From Limonium bicolor (taxonomy: Eukaryota; Streptophyta; Magnoliopsida; Caryophyllales; Plumbaginaceae), in NCBI GenBank assembly GCA_023374045.1, contig CM041782.1, positions 184,158,925-184,222,924 of the forward strand: a DNA stretch of 64,000 nt, written 5' to 3'. Position 1 is the first letter of the stretch; each line of letters starts with the position of its first letter. The notes under the pieces are model-generated. The model did not search any database and was not told the origin of the DNA. It was given only the letters and a program-made list of their open reading frames with translations. This document shows, in pieces, positions 46,505 to 60,122 of this stretch. Made by a program: the position numbers and the translations under genes.

Positions 46505-49500
46505 TAACACCCCTCTCAATAATCACGATATAATCTCTCACGTAGCAATAAATAAAACGTCTCGCAGCGGAAAAACAAATAACCATTACAAAACTCACTC
46601 GGGTGTCACCGGCCGTTACTCGCCCATGCGAGCAACGCAGCCAACTACATCCAACTTCCAATACAAATAAACTGCTAACCGCAGTGATAACGAGAAACTC
46701 CTATACATCATACTAAGTCCATAACCATAAACATCGACAAGTGAGCGTCTACCCAATCCTGAAAAATACATAACCTTACCATAAGACCATACACCATCTT
46801 CATTGCTATACAACATCTCCAATTACCCTGTTCCTGCTCTTCAGCTCCGACAATGATCAACAACCTGTAATGGTGTAGTATCAGCGATAGACGCTGAGTA
46901 TGCCGGGCCTGGACCCTAATGGTCACTTGTCATTTTAACCATCTTATTATTAGATCGGTTTCATGCTTTACCATTTTACAGTTATAACAATACTGAAATA
47001 AACATGTATAATATACATATTCATCCATCCAAATATTCATAGATATTCAACCATCCATCCAATCCACAATCATTTAATACACATTCCACAACTATATATC
47101 GAACGTATCGAACAATAACAATATAATGTACAATGTACATTCGCCGTAGCGTACAGTGTTCATATTTAATTTACCTTAGCCTTGTAGGCTCCATCCAACC
47201 ATCAACACACAATAAAATAACCACAAGTATAACCAATGAACAACAAAGCGAAACAACGAGAATAATAAACAAGTATTAAGTCTCGTCCATGGTATTGTTC
47301 GCCACTGTATAAGTCTCAATTGTTTTAGTTGTTCAGTTATACCTAGTGACAATGTCTCGTTAAAACGACATGTCTCTAGTTACCCATATATTATGGCGGG
47401 TCACCCACGGCAGTAGCCACTCCAACGGTAGAGTCTCCGACCAACGAGCCATTCTAGCTCACGGGAAATTTTCTTGATACTTACGGACCCGTACGCGGAC
47501 ATCCTGGTATCGTTTTTGTGATCACAGCGCGCACCAAGAGCCACATCCTCTTGGCTTTACTTCCATTCCATTAATTAATTAATTATACCATCGCATCGCA
47601 TTACCAAATTTTCTAACACAGCAGCACTAAGGTCATTAGTCCAATCCGGAGTCTGTAAACTCGGGATCCAGTGTTAGATACAAGAGCGGCGTATAGAAAG
47701 GCCAATGCTCCGTATAAAAGTCTCAGATAATATGTATATGTTATTATCATAGTGCTACAACGTTTTACTTACGTTCCTTATATTCATATAAGATAGCACC
47801 ATAGCCGCTAGTTCGTTTTATATATATAGGTTCATATATACGAACCAATACTGTTAACTCAACAACAGTAAATAATAAGCAGCTATAAATATACAGTTCA
47901 TGCATATTAATTATCACATTCAGACAAACAATCTTATCACAGATCACACAGAAGTCTGAACTGAGGAAGCCCTCAGAGACAACCAGAGACACATAACAAC
48001 ATACAAGTTATATCAACCAAATCCGAGCCCAAGGAGCAACCTTAGGACAACTCGGATCAAACCCCTTTACATACCGTTCACCCTGACTGTATTACGGTGG
48101 AGTATGAATCAGCAAGATCCTACGCTCCGTGTAGTCCGTTAGCTCGTCAAGCGTCCTTGTCAGAAGTATACTCTAAACGGTAATAAAACTATAAGTCAGT
48201 CTCCATGACTAACTACATCCGGTATTTCCGAATAATAAGTAACCCCGACAGTTCACCCCTGTTTTCTACAGTTGTTTGTTACAGGTTTTTCTAAAACAGT
48301 CGGCTTTGTTACTTAAAACGCGTACGTCAAAACTATTTCAACTGTTAAGTTTAATTCCTTATATTTCTTTTAATCTTATCCACATCTAGTTTAGGTACGT
48401 AACCTATAGTTGCATGTATGCATGCATTCTTATATTATATTTCATTCTAAAATTTATAACTTATAGTTCGTAACTATATTTATTTTTTTTTAAATAACCA
48501 CCACCATTAAATCATATGGTTTTCAACCAAATATATATATATCCACCTTATATACATTATTCTTGTGTATGTATATATTTTTACCACGTAGGTAATTCTC
48601 ATGAGTTTCATAAACTCTTATATTTTATGTTACATTTTATCATCTTTTTTAGATGATTATTCCCATTAGTTGTATTATATTATACAACTTATATTAAGAT
48701 TATTATCCTAATATCATGTAACATTTTATGTTGTATAATTACAACTCCTAAGGTTTATTCCATAAACACCTTAGTTTATAAATCTCATTTATTTATAGTT
48801 TGTCACATTTTTTATGTGAGTACCCTTCCTTATATTAATTCCATCTAACCATATCATTGTCATAACATTTATAACATTATAGACCTTAGTCTAAAATTCA
48901 TCTTTCAACTCTTATTAACTCAGTATAGCCCTTAACTTAATTTAAATTCCGTTTTGACCACATAACATTATGTAATGTTATACCATATACTAATATCATA
49001 CTATGTGATATTTTTATTCCCTTTAACTTATAACCTATAGTTTTTATACAAAACTATTTATTATTGCCTCTTAGGCACCATAAGAAAATCTTATTCTTTT
49101 CATAAACCATAGTTTCCTTTATTTACAAAATCACCCCTTTCTTTTTACCATGTTATATATACCATTTAATATAACATTTCTAACTTATAAAAGAGTATAA
49201 CCTATGGTTATTTTTTGTAAATTCCGAACAGCCCTTGTGCTATTCTATAATTGCCATTTGGCCCTATTTATAACATATAGTTTCAATAATTCACTAAAAC
49301 CTATATTATACACATATAGTTTTATTTTAATTCCAAAACTTCCCATAATTCCTAAAAATCCTAATAGCCCATGGGTGTTTAAAATACCATTGTACACCCT
49401 TTATTTTTGGTAATAACATATTTACCACATATGTTATAAAAATATTACCATTAAATACATAACTTATTATAAAACCTTAAATAAGTTATCTAACTTATTT

Positions 49501-51924
49501 TTTTGGTCAAAACCTAGCATATGGTCAAGGTTGACCTCCTTAATATTTCCTTGACCATTAATTCCTTATAATTACGGTTTGCAACCCAAACTTTCTAGAA
49601 TTCACCATTTAACCCCAAAACTTTATAAAATCTTATAAACTTTATTTTAACTCCTTTTTACCTCTAATTTTCGGCCTTATTATTCTAAAGCCCCCTTTTA
49701 TTTCGGTAATGCATTTATACTACTTAAACTTAATTAAAAGCTTGTAAATGCATAAATAAAATGGCCTAAAATACATGGCCTTATTACAAACATTGGCTTG
49801 CAAAATAAATTACACATAAATGTCCCAAAAACACTTATAAATTTTCGGCCTCACCATACAATTTTCATTTAATTACCAAACTTCCACATAATGTCTTAAA
49901 TTTGACAATTATGCTTGTTTAATTAGTTATAAAATTTATTAAACCATTCCTTAAACATTTTAAGGTCAAACAAGACCTTATTTTATCATTCACTCACGGC
50001 AATTAATATACACACACTTAAACTTGTGTTAATGTATCAAGTTAAGGTTTTAAGTGATTTATACCTTGATTTAGCTTAGGTAAACCTTGTTTGGGTTCGC
50101 CACCTTAAGGAGAAATTCTCCACAGCTTGTTTTACATGTTTTCAAACAGAAAACAAGGCCTAGTTAGTCTCCAAGCAAGATCTAACCATAAGAGTAATTT
50201 AATGTAAGATTTAAGGCAAAAATCACCTTAAAAATGCAAGGAGAGTTCAAGATGGTTTCGACCTGAATCAAACACACCACAAGGTGTTAGATCCACCATA
50301 TTGACATAGGAAATAGCTAGATCTCAAAAGCTACCTTGTTATTAGGTTTTACCTTGGAAAAATGCCTTAAAAGAGGGTATTTCCTTTGGATCTCGGCCAT
50401 CCTTGCTCCAAATGGCTAACCAACAGATTCCACATGAAAAGGAGAAGAAGATGAGGCTATGACCAAAGTTTCACAGCCGAACTTGAAGGGAATCAAAAGT
50501 TATGAGCTTAAAGCACATTTTTACCTTAAATGGTCAAGACTTGAACTTTCCTCCTTAGATCTGGTTATGAACGAGATTGAACCTTCCTTTAACCTCCAAA
50601 TCACTCTACATAGATGTATAGAAAAGGTTGGAGTGTAGATCAATCGAAAAAGGAAAGAAAGATGAAGAAAATGGGCATTTTTATGCCTTAAGAGCTTACC
50701 TAGAGCTTGAGCTCTCTCAATGGAGCTTGGAGACTTACCTACGGTGGAAGAGGAGCCAAAGAGAGTGTTTGGCCTTGAGCTCCACGTTTGGAATGGAGCT
50801 AATGAGAGAAGGTGACCTAATTTGGCTTAAAACACATTTTTTGCATTTTTTATTTTTTAGTGACTTGATGACTCATCAAGCTGATTGGAGTTGAATATTG
50901 AAGCTCAATCAGTGGAGACAAGAGGAGGGGGCAGCCGTTGAAGATAAGAGAAGGTAGGGCTTGATTGATTCAAATTTTGATTGAAAATGGAGTAAATATG
51001 TTACTTTAATTCATTTAATGAATGTGTGACTCATCTCTTGTCTTGTACCAGCTTGGAGCCACGAAATTCAAGGAAAAGAGGAGCAATTGGAGGCTCCAAA
51101 TCAGCTGGCTCACATGGGAAGGTAAGTGGAGCCCACCTTTTTTGTTTTATAAGGTAAAGTATGTCTTTTTTGTTATTTTATGCTAAAGTAAGGACTATAT
51201 TTAATTGTCACATGGGACTTGTCTCTTGGTCTGTTAAGAGACTTATTTATCTGATTATGTAGTCCATTTCGTGGTCAATGGTCAACATTGACCAACTTAG
51301 TCAATGTTGACCCAAACGGGCCCCACATTAGGGTTTTATTAATATTTTAATATTAAATTTGTAAAAATTCGTAAATTTCTGGAATTAAATTCCTAATATC
51401 ATATAATATGATATTTATTATATTTAAAGGTTTTTATACCTTTTAGCCATTTAAAACCAATTTAGAAGGCGATTACACAAAAACGTGCTTTAAGGAGTTT
51501 TAGCGCACATTTCGTGTTGCCTGGTGTTTCTGAGCTCTGTTTTCCTTTGACAACGGTTTGTTGTGTTCCTTACATGATATTGATCATGTATTCAATTTTA
51601 TATCATTTAGAGGTCATTAGACCTTTAAGGTTTCTTAGAGCACATTTTGCCCTTTTTGACCTTGAAGCATGAAAGTGCTTTTTCTTTGTGTTGGAGTGTT
51701 GCCCAACAATTGTAATATGTTTAGTAATGTGTTAATATGCTTAGGACAAATTTTTAGGTCCTACATAGTTCATTTGGGTATTTATTTACCCTTAACAGTC
51801 AAAGGGTGCAACATCTTGTTTTGTGTTGACCACTGTTGTTCTCAGTTGACTTTTAAGGCATGTTTAGGCCTTAATTAATGTGATTAGATATTTAATCCAT
51901 GTTTAATAAGTTTGGGGTATTTCA
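46505..51924 (-). repeat. 5' LTR of gag-only element (5.4 kb)
   Basis: Near-identical partner of 36280-41978 in the same orientation, ending GGGGTATTTCA at 51924. It is about 280 bp shorter through several deletions. A small extra block, GAAGTCTGAACTGAGGAAGC (47951-47970) and neighbours, is absent from the other LTR. No protein is supported. Confidence 0.92.
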
Positions 51925-52406
51925 TTGTGAGTATAATTGGGGCTTTGTTCAGAACTTGCTTAATGCTATTAGTGAGTTTAGTCCTAATTGATTTTAAAGG
52001 CTAAAATTAACTAAGTAGAATTAACTCATCTTTGGTTTAGAGGTTATTATCATTGTTCTAAAAGACAACTATGGCATAAGAAGAGTTGCTAGCATATTAG
52101 GTAGTTTGGGTGATTGCCAAATTCCAAAGTACTTTCCATCCAATCCATTAAACTATCACCTTTAGTTTATTTGTTGTTCTTGAAATTACTCAACCAACAC
52201 AATCAAGCTTGTCGTCGGCTAAACCCCAATTTACTGTTTTCATTACAATTACTAAGTACCGAGACTATGAAGTTAGGACCATTTCCTTGTGGATATGACA
52301 CTTGTTGTACTACATAGATTAGGTGCACTTGCCTATTCCTTGCATTTATTTATATACCTTGTTATATAGTTTTTGCTCAACACAACTCGTAGGTCAAACT
52401 TAAACC
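51925..52406. other. Retroelement-like module resembling 25421-25943
   Basis: Contains GCTAAACCCCAATTTACTG, TCCTTGTGGATATGACAC and TTAGGTGCACTTGCCTATTC, the same ordered words as at 25620-25900. The block resembles the 3' end of Athila/Tat-type LTRs. Frames within it are short and without domains. Confidence 0.4.
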
Positions 52407-55400
52407 CGTAACACGTCTACCCCATCTTACTCTCAAGCCGAGTCATCTACTGCTTCTCACCTGCAAAATAATATGGATGCCCCTAGGGGCTCAGCACCTT
52501 TGCTGGTATGATTAACGTGTAGCCCCCAAGCTAACGGGGCTATGCACGACTACTTTGTCGTATACATGCGATTGATTATTTATAAAACACTAATAGGAAG
52601 TACAATAAACATCACACCACATATGAATGATCATAGTTCAAACACAATGAACGACTTAAAAGCGTCCCTTAAGTAAATGAGTTAGCTTTTAACTTCTTAA
52701 GTCAAGATTCTTTTATCCTCATATCCCCCTTATCTCAGTGTTCCAACCTTTCTTTAATTAGAATTGGTTGTTTCTTAACTCAATATTTATCTTTGTCGGG
52801 TCAAAAGTAACCCTAGCCAATGAGCTATCAACTCCATTGGGTTAAATAAACATTATTTCTTAAATTTGGGATTTAGGAGATCCCACCGCACCATCTTAAT
52901 CTTGCCTCCCACCTTGAACCGTAATCCAAGATGGCCGAGTCTATTTGTCGACTCTATGCGACAAGTCCGAGGACAAGTCTCAATGGAGGACAGACCTGAT
53001 AAGGATAATGACCTTCTAACTCAACATGAATGACCGGAGTCAGTCCCGGATTCCTCACCCCCCAAGTTCCAGTTAGTTGAAGTCTCAGCGATGATGTTTG
53101 TTAGTTAACCTCTTTCGGTTACTAATAAACCAATATTAGGGAGTGTTCCTTATTCTCACCAATTCTTTACTAAACATTGTTAGTAAGTTCTCAAGGTAAG
53201 TTGTGTTAGTTTCAAACAACACACAACAATACAATGAACCGGTTGCATGCTTTATCTTGTTTAGTGTCGGAACACATAAACAAATAGCACACAAGCTGAG
53301 GTACACCTCGTTAGCAAGAAGGCTACAAGAAAACCATACCGTTCACCGTTGATCGTTCGATTGCCTAATCTCCTCCAGAGTCCAAATACTCAAATCCTAA
53401 AACATTCATCCAATCGGTGGTTAATTCTCTTTAATTAACCTAACTCATATCATCACTAATGGTTTCCGATTAATAACGTCTAAGTCATTTGTAGTTTAAA
53501 CTTAACCACTTAAATCATTTTACTTCTCTTAATTTCTGAAATCCTTATATGCATATAAGTTTCATCATCATTACTCTCCTAATGGCATACTACTAATGCC
53601 ACTCTTTCTTCTCTCTTTTTTATATGGCCGACCGACCCACTCTGGGGTCGGTCCCCTAGGTGGGTCGGATGCAGAAGCATCCGGTTTGACAGTTTTTGCT
53701 CGACTGACCCAGACAGGGTCGGTCCCCTGGGTAGGTCCACTGCAGAACCATTTCCCAAAGTGCTTATTTCACTCCCCAATCTTTTCCACAAGTGTCCTAG
53801 TATGTTCCAACATCATTTTGGCACATTAATACACTCTTAAATCATCCACCAAACTCATTATTGAACCCACCTCCAAATTCCTTAACCACTTACTCAAATT
53901 CTTACTAAATTCCTAACACTTAAAACTTAGTTTCTTATACTTCCAACATGTAAATTTTGCCTAAACCTTAACTAACCAAAGTGTTTCTTCTCAACCATTT
54001 TGACTACTCCTCAAGCATTATCATTACCCTCATCACCTTAACTCAAACTTCTCAAAGTTCTCAAGGTCTTATTGCATCTCCATGCACAACTTCCTCTCCT
54101 TCACACTTACTACTCCTCATTCCTAAACTTGTACATACTGATGCATTTCTAGCCATCCTGTTAACACCTTAACATTGTTCTTACCCAACTACACAATCAC
54201 TTAGCTTGTACTCATCATTTATCCTTCAACTTGACCATTCTAAATTCCTCTTAAACATTTCCATCTCCTTTACTCAATTTACTCACCATTAACATGGTTA
54301 TACACTCTTATCCCTTCATAATCATTCCCTTGACAAGTTACTACATTCTCTTATAGTTTTCACCTCCATCACCCAAATCCACTCTTACCATCCAAGTTAT
54401 ACACTTATTAATTCACTACTAGCATCTTTATCTCCTTACACAAGCTACCCAAATTCTCAGTTATATTCTCTAGTTCATACCTAAATCATCATAAGACATT
54501 ATACATCTTTTCCTCCAGATTTTTGCACAAGTCTTAACATTCCTCATACCATGATTTTGGTGTGTTTAATACACCCACCTAACCTCTAATCCCTCCTAGA
54601 CAACTCTAGGTCTTTCTAAATCTCAATATCACCTTTGTTAACTCATTTCCACTCAAATTTCCTTTAATGATTCTTAGTAAACCCTTGGTCATTTTAATTC
54701 ACAACAACCACTAAAAACACTTTGTTTTCTACTCAAATTTCGCCATAGCTCCTCTAGTATATTATCATGCCCATATGCATAGTCTTTCTCCCTTAATCAA
54801 CACACACACATCAAATCTTTTTTCTCATGATGTCTCTCACCCAATTCAAGCCATTCTTAACAAACACAATATGGTGCAATAATCTTAAATTGCATAGCAC
54901 TAAGGCTTTTAAATGACATGGCTCTTAGGCCCTTAAATGACATGGCTCTTAGGCCCTTAAATGACATGAATTTAAACGCTGAATTTCCCACATTTAGAGC
55001 TTTCAACCTGCACTTACACAACACTCAATCTCATAGAAATTATAAATGCTCTTATAATCCACCTTATGCTTATTTTACTAACTCATTTTCCATTGGCTCC
55101 TTAGTCACAAGTTCTTAAGCTTGTTCATATTCTTTTCCTAGGTTATATGAACCATATTGTAATGTAAGCTCTAAGCTACATTTGGTATCCATCTAAACAC
55201 CATTCCTTAAGACACTAAACTACATTAAGGTAAGTCATTTACCTTATGATTTCCAAGCTCTTTTTCTCTCTTCTTCTCTTGATTTTCTTGATTGAATTCG
55301 GACAAGGAGGTTTGATCACTTGCCATATCTCTAACCAAGGTTCAAATTAAGACAATGAGTACTAAGTAAAACCCTTAGACTCATTAAAACAACTTTTAAG

Positions 55401-56526
55401 TATTAAGAGAGTGCTTAATGCACTAAATTGGATGATTACCTTAGGAATCTTGGAATGAGTTTGGTAAGGAATCAAGGCATGGCTTCAAATAAGCTCTTTA
55501 AGATTGAATAAAGGCTAACACAAGGAATAAAATAATCCATCTTGGTAAGGAAATTTCGGCCATATGTAGAAAATGGAAGAAAAGATGATTTTTCAAGCTT
55601 TTTCTTACCTTAATCCAAAAAGAGTGTTAACTAGCTCTTGAATATGATTTTCCTCTTCAAATGGAGCTCCTTCAATGGAGTCCAACTTCATACTTTGGAG
55701 TTTTGAAAAGAGCACTTTGAAGCCCTTGACTCAACTAGCACAAATATGTGTGGTTTTGGATTTGGAGTTTTGTGTTGGATTTGGCAAGCAAAAGAAGATG
55801 AAGAAGCCATGGTGCTGTAGCTTCTACGGTTTGGGAGCAGGAAGAATGAAGAAAATTCTAGGGATAAGAAAGGAGAAGAGAGGAGAGAGGAGGGAGGAAA
55901 GCAAAAGATGACCTTTTTTGTTGTAAAGTAGCAAATAGTGACTTACTCCCTTCCTTCCTCTTTTGTAAAAGTTCTGGCAGCATTAGGTGGTGACTCACCA
56001 CTTAAAAACCGTGCCCCCTTGATATTTATGGGATAGTTTGACCATTGACCAATTAAGGAAGTCACTTGACTTAGTTTGGGCACTATTTGGGTACTATTCA
56101 TAATTAGTGCACAAATTTGTGAAATTTTTGGTTTCTCATTGATTTAGGCTTCCTAATGTGATACTAAGTAGTACACATATTGATTAAGATATAATCTTGG
56201 TCATTTAGCCACTCAAAACCCATTTCTAAGACAATTTTTAAAAAATGGGCTTTAAGGAGTTTTAAAGCACAATTTGTGTTCTAACTTGTTTTTGAGCTTG
56301 GTTTTCTTTGGTAATTGTTTTAACATGTTAATAAGGTATAGGAATGACCTTTGGTCCTAATCAAGGTTACACCAAGTCTAGAGCAAGTATTTGCTTAAAT
56401 TACCTTTATGGTGTTTTCTTGTGTTTTCTTTGGTTTAAATTGTCTACCAATGTTTCTAAGGCATGTTTTAGCCTTACCCATCATAACTTGATGTTTAATT
56501 ACCATATTTAGGTTTGGGGTTTTTCA
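52407..56526 (-). mobile_element. Giant-family LTR, antisense, with internal deletion
   Basis: Begins CGTAACACG (a degenerate TGTAACACC) and ends GGGGTTTTTCA, so its sense strand is minus. Shared landmarks are GCCCCTAGGGGCTCAGCACC (52481), a hairpin pair at 53626-53744, and the purine/pyrimidine blocks near the end. Compared with the family, a few hundred bases next to the TGTTACA end are missing, with ACCCCAT at the junction. No 5-bp duplication is evident (AAACC versus ATGTC). Two copies of a 30-base unit around ATGGCTCTTAGGCCCTTAAA lie at 54915-54965. No gene. Confidence 0.75.
53626..53744. repeat. GGTCGGTC hairpin pair in LTR
   Basis: Two units in which GACCGACCCAC or GACTGACCCAG faces GGGTCGGTCCCC and a GTGGGTCGG block. 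It is the counterpart of the arrays in the other giant LTRs. Confidence 0.75.
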
Positions 56527-57299
56527 ATGTCTCCACTGAATTCTAACTGTCACCACCTAAAGGCACTCCTACTATCCAACCCCATATTATGAAGAGATGA
56601 ATTGGCTTTGGGAAGACCCCCAAGAAATAGAAGGAGGGGGGAAAATTGAAAAACAAAAGGAAGTGAGCAAACAACAAGTGCGTAAAATGTTGTTGTTGTG
56701 GGCATAACAAAAGAACCTGCAATGGGGGACCAACCACGAGAGAAAAAAGGACTGTTACGCAGCAAGAAAAAAAAAATAAGATGCCACTTCAACATAATTA
56801 TCTCAGGCTGCAAGAGGAAAAAGGGCATCATCTTCTACACTTCAAAAAGTTCAAGAAAAAAAAACAAAACAAAGGCAAGAAGGATGGTTTTAGCTTTGAT
56901 GCAACTGCTTAATGGGGTAGTTTTTGTTGTTATACCTTAATGGGGTTGGTTTATGTTGTTGTATTGTTATTTTGGTAGTTCTTAGCATGGGGATTGCATA
57001 GTTATGTGCACAGTTTGGTGGTTCTAGATTGGATTCATCTTTTGGTTTTTGTGCATAATACTTCTGGTGCATATGTTGATGTAAGTTATGCGAAGGGTGG
57101 TAGTTCGTTTGCACAGTATGGGTACTGCATACTTCAGGTGCATATTTTGGTGTAAGTTGTACTACATATTTTGGCCAGATATGGTGTATACTTTAGTGCA
57201 TATTTTGCATATTTATGGGTACTGCTATTTGTATAAACAGCAGAGTAACATCAGTAAAATGTTAATTTTCTACATTAATATATGAAAGTACATTATATT
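56527..57299. other. Unassigned sequence with short local repeats
   Basis: No recognised gene. The segment 57000-57200 repeats words such as GGTGCATAT, TTTTGGTGTAAGTT and CATATTTTG. Open frames on both strands are short, compositionally biased and without motifs. Confidence 0.3.
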
Positions 57300-57305
57300 T
57301 TGTGG

Positions 57306-57560
57306 CTACAAATTCCAATTGCAACTACAACTACAGCCCATAGAAACCACGTCTTCATGCTCTGCTTCATCTCTTCTTTAAGTTCCTCCTTCATATTGTT
57401 GATAAAATATGCATCAGCCTCCATTCTCTCTTGATGGGGCTTCAGAAAGAGCAGAGGTAGCACTAGAAGTGAATGCTCATGGTTGAGTATGAGTTGTCAT
57501 AACAACATGTCTTACCTTCAGATGAGGGATGCACTGATCCTGCGTCACCAGTGTCCACCA
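57306..57560 (-). pseudogene. Possible two-exon small protein fragment with C-terminal membrane segment
   Basis: On the minus strand an ATG near 57559 begins MVDTGDAGSVHPSSE and ends at a donor-like GAAG|GTAAGAC near 57510. A second block reads ERMEADAYFINNMKEEL, then a Lys/Glu-rich stretch, then WFLWAVVVVAIGIC. That is a helix-like charged segment followed by a hydrophobic run of about 13 residues, as in tail-anchored proteins. I do not recognise it, and the exon joining is inferred. Confidence 0.25.
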
Positions 57561-57779
57561 TTAAAAGAAACCACAAACATAGTAGTTATAATATGCCCTT
57601 CCAACTGAAGTGTTCTTGCGTGAGGGAGTTAAATTAGCTGGAACTCCACATTTTTGCAAAGTATTGTTTGAATTTTTTCATTGATTGTGGTTGTAAGTAT
57701 AGCCATTGCTTTGGTATGGGGTTTGTGTTCTGTTTGTATGACAGAAGGGCGCTTATATAAGGGGGGAAGTCTAAAATCC

Positions 57780-58150
57780 GTCAAAAAAGTCTAAAATTCG
57801 TCGGAAACATCAATTTCTGAAAACTTTGGGAGGAAAAAATGTCATCGTACAGAAGCTCGTCGGAAAAAATAATTTTTGACCAATTATGTACCCCTCGGGA
57901 ATTTCCAAGGGAAATTTTCTCGGAATAATTGTTGCAACAATTTTGGCTACTACTTGATTTTGCACGGATAACGAGCTTTATGAGGAATTTCCAGCGTAAG
58001 TCCTCGAAAATTTCCGAGGGAAAAGTCCTAGGAAATTTTCAAGAGATGCGGTCCTTGGAATATTCCAAGGTATACTGGTGTCGAAGTTCTCTTGAGAATT
58101 TCCACGGAAATTAGCAGATCAATTCCAAGAAGATTTCCTTGGATAGTCCT
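57780..58150. repeat. Subterminal repeats, left end
   Basis: Repeated AATTTCC / GGAAATT words such as CTCGGGAATTTCCAAGG, CGAAAATTTCCGAGGG and GAGAATTTCCACGG in both orientations. Confidence 0.7.
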
Positions 58151-58526
58151 AAGAAAAAACTAGAACTAGAAAAAAATAAAAACCAGTCATTACACTTCAA
58201 CTCTGTCCTTAAAAATCCGAATATACATGTAAGTATTATATAAAAGATAACACCAGACAACATCATATGCGCCATCACTAGGTATTATCTAACACATTTA
58301 TACTAATACATCAAATCCAAGATCAATTCAAACATTAAATAAATCTTGAGTGAATAAGACATCATCCAAAAGTTTACAGCATCCAAATGTTTGCCATATC
58401 CAAAAGCTACCAATATCCTAAGGTTTGCATATGCCAAAGATGGTAAAATCCAAAAGTTTGCCATATCCAAAACTAGGCAATATCAAAATTTTGCAATATC
58501 AAGTCCTCACAACATCAACTATCAAG
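58151..58526. other. 3' non-coding part of the transposase gene
   Basis: AT-rich, with repeated CATATCCAAAA and TTTGCCATATCC words near 58380-58490. No protein is supported. Confidence 0.35.
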
Positions 58527-60122
58527 CACCACTTGACCCACTCCCACCCCGTCCACCACTCATTTCAAACTTACTCATATTCAAGCTAGACAACTTGTTT
58601 GATATGAAATTTTCCTCACATTGCCTCCATTGCGCTTGAACCTTTTGCTGAAATTCAGCCTCCTGTGCCTGTTTCCTCTACTACAATTCAGTCTTCTCGG
58701 CTTGTCTTCTCTTTTGGAATTCAGCCTCTTCAGATTGTCTCATCTTTTGAAATTCAGCTTCTTGTGTTTGCACTGTTTGCTCTCTCTCCTCTAGTTCCTT
58801 CATGCACTCATCCAAAGCCCTCTTCACCGCATCATTGACCATGGAACCAAGGTCTCCATGGGGGGGTAGGTAACACTTGGCTGAGAGCTGGGGTACTCCT
58901 CCAGAAAGTATGTCTTGGCACAGGTACCCAAGCCAAAAGCCCGTCGCTTTTTCTTTCCCTTGACAACTTTGAAGTATATACCTTTCTCATCCACAGGTGT
59001 GGGCTCTTCACCCTCTCCTAGCCTCTCTTGTTGCTCATTCTCCATGGCCTCAATCGCTTTCTTAAATTCATCCTTTAAGAAGAAACATATAAGCATGTCA
59101 GAATAATAAAAAATATATATACATAACAATTGTGATTGACAAATTGTAGTTCAATTAACTTACAGCAACTACTTTTGATTTTTCATTTGCCCATTGTTAT
59201 CCCCTTGCTTCTTTACGTTTGTGGTTATACTCATACAAAGTGTAAACTGAGGGTTTGTGCCATGCTGCTCAGCCTGGGTTAACCATCCAACCCATCACAA
59301 GATATTAATTAATCTACATCTATAAACATTATAAAATTCAATCTTTTCAAAGGAAGAAAAACCAATTTGATGGATCTCAAACACAATTTGATCATCAAAT
59401 TACATGTATAATTAGAAAACATGAGAGAACAAAGAGAAAATGATTACTTACCGAAACCTTCTTAGTCAAATAAATGGACCTCGAGCCACTAGTATGTGTG
59501 GATAGACTTGAGCCGTTTTCTTCCCCTTTGTGCCGATTCTTTGAATTTTGTTAACATCTGACTTTGTGTGATGGGTCTCCCACATTTTCTTCCATGCAGC
59601 CCAAATTTCAGTTTTCACTGTGAGCCTAGGCTTTTTCTCCTTGTTCTTATCTCTGACATTACATCACCGTATATTTTCTCAAGTCTTTCATGGAGCAGGA
59701 GATACACATCAGCATCAAAACATGTCCACAAATTTTTTCTGCAACATAATGCGCGAAAAAAAAAACACCAGAACTACCCACATACAACTAGACTCATTGC
59801 ATATTCTTTAAACAAGTTGGTAATGAGCGTAAACCTTAACCTTGAACTCAGTGAAATAAAATAGTTTTTGATCAGCTGTCAATGCACCCCGTGTCCACGC
59901 ATTAGGGAACCAAGCTGGATCAAGAATACCAAGTAGTGACCGACCAACTTTGATATCGAGCTCTGACACATCACTGTAAGATCAATGTTTAAATCATATT
60001 ATTAATGATAACAAAAATAATACAAGCAATATGTAGTGGAATAGAGCAATGCATATTTTAATGTACATACCCTTTAATCTAGAGGTCAATCCTTCGATCA
60101 ATGATCCCTAATCTAGTGCCTC

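Larger units (their letters stand above)
36280..51924 (-). mobile_element. 15.6-kb gag-only LTR retrotransposon (TR-GAG type)
   Basis: Two long, highly similar LTRs in the same orientation (36280-41978 and 46505-51924) bound a 4.5-kb interior. On the minus strand the order is 5' LTR, primer-binding site (46491-46502), gag (46277-44882), about 2.9 kb of non-coding DNA, polypurine tract (41981-41995), 3' LTR. No protease, reverse transcriptase, RNase H or integrase is present. This is the layout described for plant TR-GAG elements, which depend on enzymes supplied by other elements. The two LTRs remain close to identical apart from indels, so it is among the younger insertions here. Confidence 0.9.

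Noticed and set aside
27285..56526. A single retrotransposon bounded by LTRs at 27285-31795 and 52407-56526
   Set aside because: The two LTRs are in opposite orientation, so they cannot be the 5' and 3' LTRs of one element.
58915..59106. Plus-strand frame with a Ser-rich peptide
   Set aside because: It is the antisense of the Transposase_24 exon at 58940-59072.
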